Source of the DNA: Trichocoleus sp. FACHB-46
GTDB taxonomy: Bacteria > Cyanobacteriota > Cyanobacteriia > FACHB-46
Direction of reading: 5' to 3'
Length of the DNA stretch: 64,000 nt
Assembly: GCF_014695385.1 (NCBI RefSeq)
Contig: NZ_JACJOD010000014.1
Location: 62,001-126,000, forward strand
Position numbers and translations under genes: made by a program
Shown: positions 33,167 to 42,111 of the stretch, one piece after another
How the letters are laid out: each line of letters opens with the position of its first letter
How positions within the stretch are numbered: the first letter of the stretch is position 1
Notes under the pieces: model-generated
Seen by the model: the letters and a program-made list of their open reading frames with translations, nothing else
Told to the model about the DNA's origin: nothing
Databases searched by the model: none

Positions 33167-33188
33167 GGGCGAACGGCGTTCGCCCTTA
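33167..33188. repeat. palindromic element overlapping the queE stop codon
   Basis: GGGCGAACG (33167-33175) and CGTTCGCCC (33177-33185) form a 9-bp perfect palindrome around one base. The next three bases, TTA (33186-33188), are the complement of the queE TAA stop. Similar AGGGGCGAACGG...CGTTCGCCCC palindromes are scattered in many cyanobacterial genomes to my recollection. Confidence 0.7.
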
Positions 33189-33971
33189 CAGTTGGCCCAA
33201 CATTTTATGAGTTTGGGGGACAACCCGAACTTGCTTTAAATAGCGCTTCATCAGAGTTTGCCAGGTCAGAACTTGATCGGGAGTGGGTGGCGAAAAATCA
33301 TGACCCAGGGAGTGAGCAGCATCTAGGGGAGTTACAGGTTGAAGAAAGACTGGAATCGCTGGATCCACCGCAGCTACTAATTCAGCCGTCTGCTCTAAAT
33401 CTTCTAGTTTGGTGGCTTGGGAGGCGATCGCCTTGACAAACACTTCTACCGAGGCATCATGACAGCGTTGGAGAAACTCGGCATGAGTTTGCCACAAAGT
33501 CTCACCACTGACGCTAGGTAGCTTCACATCCATGCCCACCGCATCTAGATACGGCAAAATCATTGCCAACTGTTCAGGGCGATGCCCGCCACTTTCGAGA
33601 TAAATGGGCAGTCCTGTTTGCTGACGCACTTGAGGTAAAAATTCGGCTAGAAATGCTGCGTGCAGCAGAGGTTCGCCTCCAGTTAGGCTAATGCTGTCGT
33701 GTAGTCCTGGCTGATTTTGCCGCTGCACCCAGTCTAATAAAGTGGGTAAAGACACTGGATTGGGATGCGTCTCAAAATCTCGTAGTCCAGGCGATCGCTC
33801 AATTTGACAAGTAGCAGGGGCCGTCCAGGTATGAGCGCTATCACAGAAGTAGCAACGTAAATCGCAGAAGGCAAACCGAATAAAAAGTTGGCGCGTGCCT
33901 ACATTTAGTCCTTCGCCTTGGATAGCTGAAAAGACTTCAACCAAGCGAGCTGTGGCGGTGTCAGCGGTCAT
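33186..33971 (-). CDS. queE: 7-carboxy-7-deazaguanine synthase QueE
   Basis: QueE is the radical SAM enzyme that contracts the pterin ring to 7-carboxy-7-deazaguanine, the precursor of queuosine in tRNA. The 261-residue frame from the ATG at 33971 carries the CxxxCxxC cluster motif C36-C40-C43 (FAFCDLRCYFCDSAHTW), the VEVFSAIQGEG opening and the SLTGGEPLLHA glycine motif. An upstream in-frame start at 34025 would add 18 residues that lack family similarity. It shares the deazapurine pathway with GTP cyclohydrolase I (folE at 52337-53044). The stop codon lies in a palindromic repeat. Confidence 0.92.
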   Translation of the reverse strand: MTADTATARLVEVFSAIQGEGLNVGTRQLFIRFAFCDLRCYFCDSAHTWTAPATCQIERSPGLRDFETHPNPVSLPTLLDWVQRQNQPGLHDSISLTGGEPLLHAAFLAEFLPQVRQQTGLPIYLESGGHRPEQLAMILPYLDAVGMDVKLPSVSGETLWQTHAEFLQRCHDASVEVFVKAIASQATKLEDLEQTAELVAAVDPAIPVFLQPVTPLDAAHSLGHDFSPPTPDQVLTWQTLMKRYLKQVRVVPQTHKMLGQL

Positions 33972-34286
33972 CTCAACAATTGCCGTTAGCAGGGAAAACC
34001 CATTGTAGACGACCAAACAGCGCAAAATTCGGGGTGTCTCTAGGTTCAGTGGCCCTACTCAGAAAAACAGCCGCTTTTAGAGGGAAGGTTCATCGGATCT
34101 TTAAAAGAACAAAATCCTACAAAAAGATTCGCTGAAGCATAACCATTAAAGTTTCTTAAGTATGTGATCTATCGCTAAGTTGCTAGTGAGGACGCAGCAA
34201 CATTCTAGAGTCCTATGCAATATAGGCAAACTCTGAAGGTGTGCGTTGGACTCGCAGCTCCGTAGAACGATCTAAGTTTAGCGACT

Positions 34287-35576
34287 ATGCGAATTCTAAT
34301 TTATTCCTATAATTACCATCCAGAGCCAATCGGGATTGCCCCCTTAATGACCGAATTGGCAGAAGGATTGGTGCAACGAGGCCACGAAGTTCGCGTCGTC
34401 ACTGGCATGCCCAACTACCCCCAACGTCGCATTTACGACGAATATCAAGGGAAGTGGTATGTCACTGAAGAAAAAAACGGAGTTACAATCCAACGCAGTT
34501 TTGTTTGGGTGAAGCCAAAGCCTGGTTTACTCGATCGCATTCTCCTAGATGGCAGCTTTGTCTTGACCAGCTTCCTGCAAGCCATGCGCGGTTGGCGGCC
34601 TGATGTCATCTTGCTCACGGTTCCACCTTTACCCGTTAGTGTTCCTGCTGCGCTACTCGGCTGGATACGACGCTGCCCAGTGGTACTGAATCTACAAGAT
34701 ATTTTGCCGGATGCAGCGGTGCATGTCGGGCTGTTGAAGAGTAAGACCATGATTCGTGTCTTCTCAGCCCTAGAAAAATTTGCTTATCGCACCGCCACCA
34801 AAATCAGCGTGATTACGGAGGGGTTCGTGGATAACCTCACCGCGAAGGGAGTTGATCCAGACAAGATGGTCTGCATTCCCAACTGGGTGGATGTCAACTT
34901 CATCCGACCCCTGCCTAAAGAAAACAATGCCTTTCGAGTCGCCCATAAACTCGAAAACAAGTTCGTCGTCCTCTACTCTGGCAATATCGCGCTGACCCAA
35001 GGACTAGAAACAGTCGTTGAAGCCGCTACCCGCCTACGCCACATTCCCGAAATCGCTGTAGTGATTGTAGGTGAGGAAAAAGCGCTGCAAGGCTTGCGAA
35101 ACTACTGCCAATCTCGAGGGGCAGATAATGTACTGCTCTTGCCTTTTGCACCACGAGAGAAATTGCCGGAAATGCTCGCCGCCTCTGACATTGGCTTGAT
35201 TGTGCAAAAGAGCAATGTGATCTCTTTCAATATGCCATCCAAAACCCAGGTGCTATTGGCGAGTGGTCGCCCCATTATTGCCTCCGTTCCTGACACTGGA
35301 ACGGCTGCTAGAGCAGTCCAGCAAAGCGGGGGAGGTGTTGTAGTTGAGCCAGAAAGTCCTGAAGCACTGGCCGCCGCCATCTTGGAACTGCACGCCAATC
35401 CTGCTAAAGCCCAACTGCTGGGCCAGAAAGGTAGACAGTTTGCGGTTGAGCGCTATGCCTTTGACCAAGCACTTAACCAGTATGAAGCTCTGTTTAAGAC
35501 AGTGGCAGCAAACGCTTCTAATAAGCGTCCTGTTTTACCAGAACTCGTGACTGAAAAATCCTTGGTCGATCTCTAA
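34287..35576 (+). CDS. glycosyltransferase family 4 protein
   Basis: This 429-residue GT-B glycosyltransferase resembles the WcaI/WbuB-like branch of family GT4. The N-terminal acceptor domain opens MRILIYSYNYHPEPIGIAPLM. The C-terminal donor domain has KFVVLYSGNIALTQGLETVVEA, and the late E-x7-E region is at IPSKTQVLLASGRPIIASVPD and PESPEALAAAILEL. The substrate sugar is not predictable. It stands alone, with a terminator after it. A hydrophobic segment in the first domain (LLTVPPLPVSVPAALLGWI) may associate with the membrane. Confidence 0.85.
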   Translation: MRILIYSYNYHPEPIGIAPLMTELAEGLVQRGHEVRVVTGMPNYPQRRIYDEYQGKWYVTEEKNGVTIQRSFVWVKPKPGLLDRILLDGSFVLTSFLQAMRGWRPDVILLTVPPLPVSVPAALLGWIRRCPVVLNLQDILPDAAVHVGLLKSKTMIRVFSALEKFAYRTATKISVITEGFVDNLTAKGVDPDKMVCIPNWVDVNFIRPLPKENNAFRVAHKLENKFVVLYSGNIALTQGLETVVEAATRLRHIPEIAVVIVGEEKALQGLRNYCQSRGADNVLLLPFAPREKLPEMLAASDIGLIVQKSNVISFNMPSKTQVLLASGRPIIASVPDTGTAARAVQQSGGGVVVEPESPEALAAAILELHANPAKAQLLGQKGRQFAVERYAFDQALNQYEALFKTVAANASNKRPVLPELVTEKSLVDL

Positions 35577-35616
35577 ATCTTCTAGGAGAGAAACTTCACA
35601 CTGAAAACCAGTGTTA

Positions 35617-35646
35617 GCCCAGGTATCGTGGTATCTGGGCATTTTT
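35617..35646 (+). terminator. terminator after the glycosyltransferase
   Basis: GCCCAGGTA (35617-35625) pairs with TATCTGGGC (35632-35640), one pair being G-T, followed by ATTTTT. It lies 40 bases after the stop. Confidence 0.85.
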
Positions 35647-35736
35647 GTACGGTTTACAAACCCCTAACTTTAGGTGCTGATACCAATAATTCAGCTAAAA
35701 TGGGAAGCAGATTGAATAAATCTTTCCTCAAAAATT

Positions 35737-36444
35737 TTGCAGGTCAAACCATCTTCTAGTTTGGGCAATCGTCCTTCTAATCACTCTTCAAATGCTTCTG
35801 GCCCTCCCCCTCCTGGCATTGACTATCAGCCAGGTATAGTAGAACGCGAACGGGTGTTGAGTTGGCTAGCAGAAAATGTGCCTGACGCGCGGCTCAAGCA
35901 TATTTTGAGAGTGGAGCAAACTGCTGTAGAGCTAGCTCAGCATCATGGTTTAGATGTAGAGAGAGCAGCCCAGGCAGGCTTGATGCATGATCTCGCAAAG
36001 TATTTCAAGCCCCAACGTCTCCTAGAAATGGCTGAAGCTGAGGGTTTAGAGATAGACCCTGTAGAAGCGGCCCATCCTCACTTACTTCATGCACCCGCAA
36101 GTGCCATTGTAGCTAGAGATGAGTTTGGGATTGAGGACGAAGAAGTCTTGCAAGCTATCTGTGACCACACATTAGGTAGACCTGGAATGGGTTTATTGAG
36201 TTGTGTTGTTTTTTTAGCAGATAGTTTAGAGCCAGGACGAGGAGAGAATCCTGAATTAGAGGCCTTGCGACAAAGCAGTTTGCAGGATTTACACCAAGCA
36301 GTTTACTTAACTTGTGACTATTCTTTGAAGTATTTTCTCAATACCCATCGGCTAATTCATCCTCGAACTGTTCTCACGCGCAATTGGTTCTTGAAACGAT
36401 CGCATCCTACGAATTCTGTTATTACACAAGGAATTGAGAACTAA
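35737..36444 (+). CDS. yqeK: YqeK family HD-domain hydrolase (symmetrical Ap4A hydrolase)
   Basis: This HD-superfamily protein resembles YqeK, shown in other bacteria to cleave diadenosine tetraphosphate symmetrically. Metal ligands are visible: an early His (H55 in RLKHILRVEQTA), the HD pair H84-D85 (GLMHDLAKYF) and a downstream His in HPHLLHAPASA. The start is uncertain; the TTG at 35737 gives 235 residues, but the first 30 are low complexity and a later start is possible. It lies 3 bases before rsfS, the usual yqeK-rsfS pairing, so the two are co-translated. Confidence 0.85.
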   Translation: MQVKPSSSLGNRPSNHSSNASGPPPPGIDYQPGIVERERVLSWLAENVPDARLKHILRVEQTAVELAQHHGLDVERAAQAGLMHDLAKYFKPQRLLEMAEAEGLEIDPVEAAHPHLLHAPASAIVARDEFGIEDEEVLQAICDHTLGRPGMGLLSCVVFLADSLEPGRGENPELEALRQSSLQDLHQAVYLTCDYSLKYFLNTHRLIHPRTVLTRNWFLKRSHPTNSVITQGIEN

Positions 36445-36447
36445 ATA

Positions 36448-36879
36448 ATGACCGATTTCAAAGTACGTTCTTACCCAGCGGTTGCTACTTCATCTCAACC
36501 GGCTGATGTGGCGAAGCAAGATACCAGTAAGCAATTGGCTTTGATGGTTGCTGAAGCTGCCGACGATCGCAAGGGAGCTGACATTGTCATCCTCAAAGTC
36601 TCTGAGGTTTCCTACTTAGCAGATTATTTTGTCCTAGTCACAGGTTTCTCCAGCGTCCAAGTGCGGGCGATCGCACGCTCCATTGAGGACAAGGTAGAGG
36701 AAGAATCCCAACGCTTCCCACTCCGCACAGAAGGCCAAGGCGATGGTACCTGGATGGTGCAAGACTACGGCGATGTTATTGCTCACATCTTTATGCCAGA
36801 GCAGCGAGAATTTTATAATCTTGAAGCGTTTTGGGGCCATGCGGAAAAAATTGAATTTTCCACGTTGGCAAAGGATTAG
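36448..36879 (+). CDS. rsfS: ribosomal silencing factor RsfS
   Basis: RsfS binds ribosomal protein L14 and blocks subunit joining when nutrients are scarce. The 143-residue protein has the diagnostic core: KGADIVILKVSEVSYLADYFVLVTGFSS, EGQGDGTWMVQDYGDVIAHIF and the closing REFYNLEAFWG. The N-terminus has about 25 extra residues relative to the shortest family members. It follows yqeK with a 3-base gap and precedes the CGLD27 gene by 57 bases. Confidence 0.95.
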   Translation: MTDFKVRSYPAVATSSQPADVAKQDTSKQLALMVAEAADDRKGADIVILKVSEVSYLADYFVLVTGFSSVQVRAIARSIEDKVEEESQRFPLRTEGQGDGTWMVQDYGDVIAHIFMPEQREFYNLEAFWGHAEKIEFSTLAKD

Positions 36880-36936
36880 GTAAATTAAAGGGACTAGATG
36901 GCTCTCGGGTAGCCTCTGCACTTGCTAGTGTTGCCT

Positions 36937-37434
36937 ATGGATATTTCTACCCCTATTTGTCCCGTTCCTTCTGAGCAGCAACCGCTCAACGAATACCAAG
37001 ACTTGAAGGAGTCTTGGTTTTTCCGTTGGGCTACGTTACCTCTGCAAACTTACTTCACCACAATGCTCTGGATTTGGGTTTGCAGTTGGGTTGTGGTTGG
37101 GCCAGTAGCAACCTACAGCTTTTCCTGGGTGAAGCATCCAGTGCAGTTTGCGCTCAGCGGTGCAGCAGGGGCCAGCTTGATGGTGGCGCTGCCTTTACTC
37201 CGCCTATATTTGGGCTGGAGTTATATTCGCGATCGCCTCCTCAACGAAACTGTCTTCTACGAAGAATCTGGTTGGTATGACGGTCAATATTGGCCCAAGC
37301 CGCCGGAAGTGCTGACGCGCGATCGCTTAATTGTCAGCTACGAAATTCAACCGGTTTTACGGCGTTTACAGCGCAGCTTCGGAGGTCTCATCGCGCTTTT
37401 CTGTTGTGGTGGCATTGTTTGGCAATACCTCTAA
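36937..37434 (+). CDS. CGLD27 family membrane protein
   Basis: This 165-residue protein matches CGLD27, a family conserved across cyanobacteria, algae and plants, implicated by plant work in plastid metal or photosynthesis acclimation but with no established reaction. It has two or three membrane helices (about residues 45-65, 68-90 and 145-165) and the conserved ESGWYDGQYWPKPPEVLTRD block between them. I chose the ATG at 36937; the reading frame is open to a TTG at 36922. It probably shares a transcript with yqeK and rsfS. Confidence 0.8.
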   Translation: MDISTPICPVPSEQQPLNEYQDLKESWFFRWATLPLQTYFTTMLWIWVCSWVVVGPVATYSFSWVKHPVQFALSGAAGASLMVALPLLRLYLGWSYIRDRLLNETVFYEESGWYDGQYWPKPPEVLTRDRLIVSYEIQPVLRRLQRSFGGLIALFCCGGIVWQYL

Positions 37435-37564
37435 GCCCCAAATCTAAGCCCCAGAACATTAGCCGACAAAATTAGTCCCACAAAAATTAACCAAAATATT
37501 GCAAGTGTTATAGCTCTGTAAGCTAGGCTTGCCTTGGGAACTGGAGTATGTCACAGTCTTAGCC

Positions 37565-38518
37565 ATGACTAGGGGAAAACGAACTCAAGCCGCTGAGCTA
37601 GAAGTTAGATTACTGCGTGAAGGTTTGGTCGAGTCCAGCCATCACGTCCAAGCTGTCGCCTGTGATGACCGAGGGCGGGTGTTGTCAGTTGCAGGCAATG
37701 CAGAAACTGCTACCTTTGTGCGTTCTGCACTCAAGCCGTTTCAGGCGCTATCTATAACCACAACGGGCACATTAGAGCGCTACAACCTGACCGATCGAGA
37801 TTTAGCGATTATTTGTAGCTCGCACAAGGGCACGATTGAGCAAGTGCGGCAGGCTTTTAATATCCTGTGGCGGAGCGACATTGATCCATCGGCGCTGCAA
37901 TGCCCAACTCCTGAAGGCAAGCGCAGCCCATTGGAGTACAACTGCTCTGGCAAACATGCTGGGATGCTAGCAGTCTGTCAACAACGCAACTGGCCGCTGT
38001 CTAATTATTTACAACGCAATCATCCAGTTCAGAAGTTGATTTTGGCTAAGGTTGCCGAGCTGCTCCGCATGCCAGCCGAGGAATTTATAGGTGCACGCGA
38101 TGACTGTGGTGCTCCTACCTATTTCTTGCAGTTGGGACAAATGGCGACTCTCTATGCCCAGCTTGCCTCTGGCAGCAGTTTAGATATGGAGCGAATTGTC
38201 CGAGCCATGACCCATCACCCAAATATGGTGGCGGGAGAGGGCGAGTTTGACACCGAGGTCATGCGTCTGACTCAAGGCGAGTTGGTCAGCAAATCGGGTG
38301 CTGAAGGCGTGCAGTGCATTGGTCGAGTGGGTGAAGGCTTAGGGCTAGCCATTAAGGTAGTGGATGGAGCTAAGCGAGCTAAATACGCAGCAGCAATTCA
38401 CATTCTGAAGCAGCTGGGTTGGGTGACACCGGCGATCGCAGAGACTCTAACCGAGAGCTTTATTACCCTGAGTTCATTCAAGCGTTTAGACGTTTTGGGT
38501 GAATTATCCCTAATTTAG
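37565..38518 (+). CDS. asparaginase (type II-like, PF06089 family)
   Basis: This 317-residue protein belongs to the asparaginase family described from Rhizobium (PF06089), distinct from the E. coli enzymes. Conserved blocks include ICSSHKGTIEQVR, YNCSGKHAGMLAVC, ARDDCGAPTYFL and MVAGEGEFDTEVM. It would hydrolyse asparagine to aspartate and ammonium in the cytoplasm; no signal peptide is visible. I chose the ATG at 37565, since the 12 codons upstream look non-coding. It sits just before the initiator tRNA and is transcribed in the same direction. Confidence 0.85.
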   Translation: MTRGKRTQAAELEVRLLREGLVESSHHVQAVACDDRGRVLSVAGNAETATFVRSALKPFQALSITTTGTLERYNLTDRDLAIICSSHKGTIEQVRQAFNILWRSDIDPSALQCPTPEGKRSPLEYNCSGKHAGMLAVCQQRNWPLSNYLQRNHPVQKLILAKVAELLRMPAEEFIGARDDCGAPTYFLQLGQMATLYAQLASGSSLDMERIVRAMTHHPNMVAGEGEFDTEVMRLTQGELVSKSGAEGVQCIGRVGEGLGLAIKVVDGAKRAKYAAAIHILKQLGWVTPAIAETLTESFITLSSFKRLDVLGELSLI

Positions 38519-38551
38519 AAATTGGGGGTTGCAATCTCAGAAGCTTTTGGT

Positions 38552-38557
38552 TATATT
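38552..38557 (+). promoter_or_regulatory. possible -10 element of the initiator tRNA gene
   Basis: TATATT at 38552-38557 stands 11 bases before the tRNA 5' end, a suitable spacing for a -10 box with a very short leader. No clear -35 was identified. Confidence 0.4.
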
Positions 38558-38568
38558 AATAAAGCCGA

Positions 38569-38645
<77 letters not shown>

Positions 38646-38648
38646 AAT

Positions 38649-38691
38649 AAAAATAAAGCTCTGTAGTTAATCGCTACAGGGCTTTATTTTT
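38649..38691 (+). terminator. terminator after the initiator tRNA
   Basis: An 18-base arm at 38649-38666 pairs with 38674-38691 through a 7-base loop with one G-T pair and ends in a T-run. It begins 4 bases after the tRNA. Confidence 0.92.
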
Positions 38692-38792
38692 GTCTTGAAT
38701 TTGTTAGCCACCCGACTACACCCTCTAGAAGCAGAGTCCTACCCGTAGAATAGAGGTATCAAGGGCAATGTGAAGCTGGGCACGTAACACTT

Positions 38793-40529
38793 TTGGTCAG
38801 GCGTGGAATTTTTCGCCGCAGAAGTGATACTAGTCAGGCTAGAACTGCTAACAAAAACTTTTTATCAATTGCTGGTAATTCTATGACTGTCCTGTGGCGG
38901 CGACCTGTTTTAGTCGGGGGAGTAGGGCTTACCTTTGGGCTGTGGTTTCTAGAGAGTATGGCGCACTCGTTGGCAGAGGTCAGCGGTTTAGTCACCCTAG
39001 GAGCGATCGCAGCAGGGACAGGTCTTTGGTTTCTTCAGAAACCTAACGCTCAAATTGCTCCCATTTCTGCTCCAGCGTCTCCTGTGAGCCGTCTACAGGT
39101 TGAGCAAAGCCTCACGGAAGTTGAAGACAGAATTCAGCGGTTACAAGCTGAAGTAGCCACCTTAGACAAGGTGCGCCCGGAAACCATTGCCCGGATTCCA
39201 ACCCTAAAAGCGCAGCTTCAAGCCTTAACTCCGGAATTAGAGCGGCAGGCACTTCGAGTTGCCGTGGTGGGGGGACAAGCGGTGGGCAAAACTTCTTTGG
39301 TTCACGTCCTGCAAGCACAAGGATTGTCTTTACCGCCATCTGTTTCTTGGCAAGATTTACCTGCCCTGCTCGCAGCAGAAACTTCCACCCTCGATGCCGA
39401 TACGATCGCTGAGGCGCAAACCGCAGACGCAGTTATCTTTGTGGTGGTAGGAGACTTGACTGCGTCAGAGTTGCAGGTGGTGCAACAACTGGCTACAGCT
39501 AATCAGCGCTTACTTCTAGTTCTGAATAAGCAAGATCAGTATTTACCCACTGAGCGATCGCTGGTGCTCAAGCAACTGCAAACGCGCACTCAAGATTATT
39601 TAAGTAGTGCCGATGTAGTCGTGATCGCGGCAGTTCCTAGCCCTTTGAAAGTGCGCCAACACCAAGCCGATGGGTCAGTGCAGGAATGGATGGAACAGCC
39701 CCAACCCGAAATCAATCTACTCTCCGAGCGGTTGCAGCAGTTGTTAACTCAGGAGAGTCAGCAATTGGTTTGGGCAACCACTTGGCGGAGCGCGATCGCT
39801 TTGAAGGCTGAGGTGCAGGCAGTTCTAAATCAGGTTCGCCGCGATCGGGCCTTGCCGCTGATTGAGCAATACCAATGGATCGCCGCAGCCACGGCTTTTG
39901 CCAGCCCAGTCCCCGCTCTAGATCTCTTAGCCGCCAGCGCCATTAATGCTCAGCTAGTCCTAGACCTGAGTGCCATTTATCAGCAAAAGTTTTCCTTACA
40001 ACAGGCGCAGACCATTGCTAAGACAATGGCTGGTTTGCTGCTGAAATTAGGGTTAGTAGAGCTGTCTACCCAGGCGATCGGTACCGTGCTCAAGAGCCAT
40101 GCCATTACCTATGTGGCAGGTGGGGCTGTGCAAGGTGCTAGTGCTGCTTATTTAACTCGCTTGGCTGGATTGAGTTTGAGTGAATATTTTGAGGAACAAA
40201 GTGCCTCGATTCGCTCAGAGGCGGAAAATCCCCTCAGTCTCGATCGCCTCACTCAAGTTCTCAAAACCGTATTCCAGCAAAACCAGCAAGTGAGTCTCTT
40301 CCAAGCTCTAGTGAAGCAGGTGACAGAGCGCTTTACTCCCAATCCCTCTCCTCAGCCACAACCTCAATTGCAATTAATCGCTGCTACAGAGCCAGCCTTA
40401 CCATTGGCATCTATCCCGTTGCCAAACCTACAGCTAGCTAGCCACGAATTGGAGCTAGTAGAGGAGAATAGATCTGCGGTCAGTCTTTCCAGTACTAGCC
40501 TTGAGTCATCCTCCCTCCTCTCAACCTAA
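38793..40529 (+). CDS. DUF697-type membrane GTPase-like protein, degenerate
   Basis: This 578-residue protein combines an N-terminal hydrophobic pair (about residues 38-56 and 64-81), a coiled coil (about 100-150), a P-loop domain and a hydrophobic DUF697-like C-terminal region (about 360-470). The P-loop GGQAVGKTS is at 160-168 and the G4 motif NKQD at 245-248, but the segment between them lacks the DxxG (G3) motif normal in GTPases, so hydrolysis may be impaired. It overlaps the next, complete GTPase gene by 29 bases. It may be a regulatory partner of that protein. No pathway is known. Confidence 0.75.
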   Translation: MVRRGIFRRRSDTSQARTANKNFLSIAGNSMTVLWRRPVLVGGVGLTFGLWFLESMAHSLAEVSGLVTLGAIAAGTGLWFLQKPNAQIAPISAPASPVSRLQVEQSLTEVEDRIQRLQAEVATLDKVRPETIARIPTLKAQLQALTPELERQALRVAVVGGQAVGKTSLVHVLQAQGLSLPPSVSWQDLPALLAAETSTLDADTIAEAQTADAVIFVVVGDLTASELQVVQQLATANQRLLLVLNKQDQYLPTERSLVLKQLQTRTQDYLSSADVVVIAAVPSPLKVRQHQADGSVQEWMEQPQPEINLLSERLQQLLTQESQQLVWATTWRSAIALKAEVQAVLNQVRRDRALPLIEQYQWIAAATAFASPVPALDLLAASAINAQLVLDLSAIYQQKFSLQQAQTIAKTMAGLLLKLGLVELSTQAIGTVLKSHAITYVAGGAVQGASAAYLTRLAGLSLSEYFEEQSASIRSEAENPLSLDRLTQVLKTVFQQNQQVSLFQALVKQVTERFTPNPSPQPQPQLQLIAATEPALPLASIPLPNLQLASHELELVEENRSAVSLSSTSLESSSLLST

Positions 40530-41934
40530 CGCCCCTAACAACGCTCAGTCTGCTTCCAGTTCGGCCCGTTCTACTCCACAAGAATCTCATTTCAGTCGAG
40601 CTAGAGCCAGCCTACGGGAAATCTTGGCACGGCATACCCACCGTTTGCGGCAATTTAAGCTGCCTAACAATTTAGAGTTACAAGCGGCTTTGCAAACAGA
40701 GCTAGAGAGCTTAGCTGCCACCCTGAATAAGCTGGACCAAGGAGTGATCCGGATTGCCACCTTTGGGTTGGTAAGTCGCGGGAAGTCAGCCGTATTGAAT
40801 GCTCTGTTAGGCCAAAAAGTTTTGCAAACGGGTCCGCTGAATGGGGTTACGCAATGGCCCCGCTCGGTGCGTTGGGTGCCGAATGCAGACAGCAAGGTGC
40901 AAGTCGAATTAATTGACACGCCTGGCTTGGATGAGGTGCAAGGACAGGCTCGGGCCAAAATGGCTCGCGATGTGGCGCGCCAAGCAGATCTGATTTTGTT
41001 CGTGGTCTCTGGCGATATTACCCAGACTGAGTATCAAGCGTTGTGCGAACTCCGGGATGCTCAAAAACCGCTGCTTTTGGTGTTCAACAAAATTGATCTG
41101 TATCCCGATCGCGATCGCCAAGCGATTTATAAAAACCTACAACAACTAGGAGCGAACACCAAAGACAGCCGACGCCTCCAGCAATTGCTCTCGACTGAGG
41201 AGATTGTCATGGTGGCGGCTGAGCCTGCCCCGTTGCAAGTGCGGGTAGAGTGGCCCGATGGTCGTATCACCTATGAGTGGGAATCGCCCCCACCCCAGAT
41301 TGAGCCGTTGCAAGACAAGCTGCTGACGTTGTTGAACCGGGAAGGGCGATCGCTCCTAGCATTGAATGCCCTGCGGCAAGCGCGGGAAGCCGAAACCAAA
41401 ATTGCCCAAACGACCATTGAGCTATGCAGTCCGGAAGCGGAGGCATTGATCTGGAAGTTCACTCGCTATAAAGCAATGGCAATCGCCTTAAATCCAATCG
41501 CGTTTTTGGATTTAGCGGGGGGTGTGGTGGCGGATTTAGCGCTAATTCGAGAGTTGGCGCGGCTCTATGGCCTACCGATGACTCGCTATGAAGCTGGGAA
41601 GCTTTGGAAAACTATTTTGCTTAGTTCTGGCAGTTTGCTGCTCAGTGAGTTGGGCAGTGGCGTTTTGTTGGGTTTAGGCAAGAGTACGGTGGCGATCGCT
41701 TCGGGTGAGAACCCAGCCAACTTTTCTGCTTATGCTGGGGTAGCTGTGGTGCAAGCAGCGGCAGCAGGGTATGGAGCTTACGCGATCGGGCGGGCGGCTC
41801 AGGTGTATTTGGAGCAAGGTTGTACTTGGGGACCACAAGGGCCAAATACGGTGATTCAAGATATTTTGAGCCAAATTGAGCCGAACACGATTGTTTATCG
41901 CTTGCGGCAGGAGATTGGGGAGTTTTTGGGGTAG
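40501..41934 (+). CDS. DUF697-type GTPase
   Basis: This 477-residue Era/dynamin-like GTPase has G1 GLVSRGKS at 89-96, G3 DTPG at 139-142 (IDTPGLDEVQGQ) and G4 NKID at 196-199, all intact. The C-terminal half carries hydrophobic DUF697-like segments (about residues 320-345, 375-400 and 405-435), so it probably attaches to membrane. It begins at a TTG inside the end of the preceding paralogous gene (29-base overlap), so the two are translationally linked. No close upstream ATG exists. The cellular role is unknown. Confidence 0.82.
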   Translation: MSHPPSSQPNAPNNAQSASSSARSTPQESHFSRARASLREILARHTHRLRQFKLPNNLELQAALQTELESLAATLNKLDQGVIRIATFGLVSRGKSAVLNALLGQKVLQTGPLNGVTQWPRSVRWVPNADSKVQVELIDTPGLDEVQGQARAKMARDVARQADLILFVVSGDITQTEYQALCELRDAQKPLLLVFNKIDLYPDRDRQAIYKNLQQLGANTKDSRRLQQLLSTEEIVMVAAEPAPLQVRVEWPDGRITYEWESPPPQIEPLQDKLLTLLNREGRSLLALNALRQAREAETKIAQTTIELCSPEAEALIWKFTRYKAMAIALNPIAFLDLAGGVVADLALIRELARLYGLPMTRYEAGKLWKTILLSSGSLLLSELGSGVLLGLGKSTVAIASGENPANFSAYAGVAVVQAAAAGYGAYAIGRAAQVYLEQGCTWGPQGPNTVIQDILSQIEPNTIVYRLRQEIGEFLG

Positions 41935-41957
41935 CTAGTGAAGCTGAGTTACCAAGG

Positions 41958-42022
41958 CTTGGGGCACTCGCCCCAAACCCCCGCTGAGGGACGGTTGCGT
42001 CCCCCAGACCCCCTCCAAACGA
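41958..42022. repeat. dispersed double-hairpin repeat, copy 1
   Basis: This 65-base element recurs at 62784-62850. The first hairpin is TTGGGG/CCCCAA around CACTCG; the second is GGGACG/CGTCCC around GTTG; a C-rich tail (CCAGACCCCCTCCAAACGA) ends both copies. It begins 24 bases after the GTPase stop, in the gap before the convergent tlyA, and could act as a terminator there. Confidence 0.85.
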
Positions 42023-42111
42023 GTTAAATGGTGGGAGTTTCGAGTTTTAGGCTGTGGTAGCTGTTGGTTTTTAATTATTACTTTCTGACTCCTAGTTCCT
42101 GTCTCCTCTTT

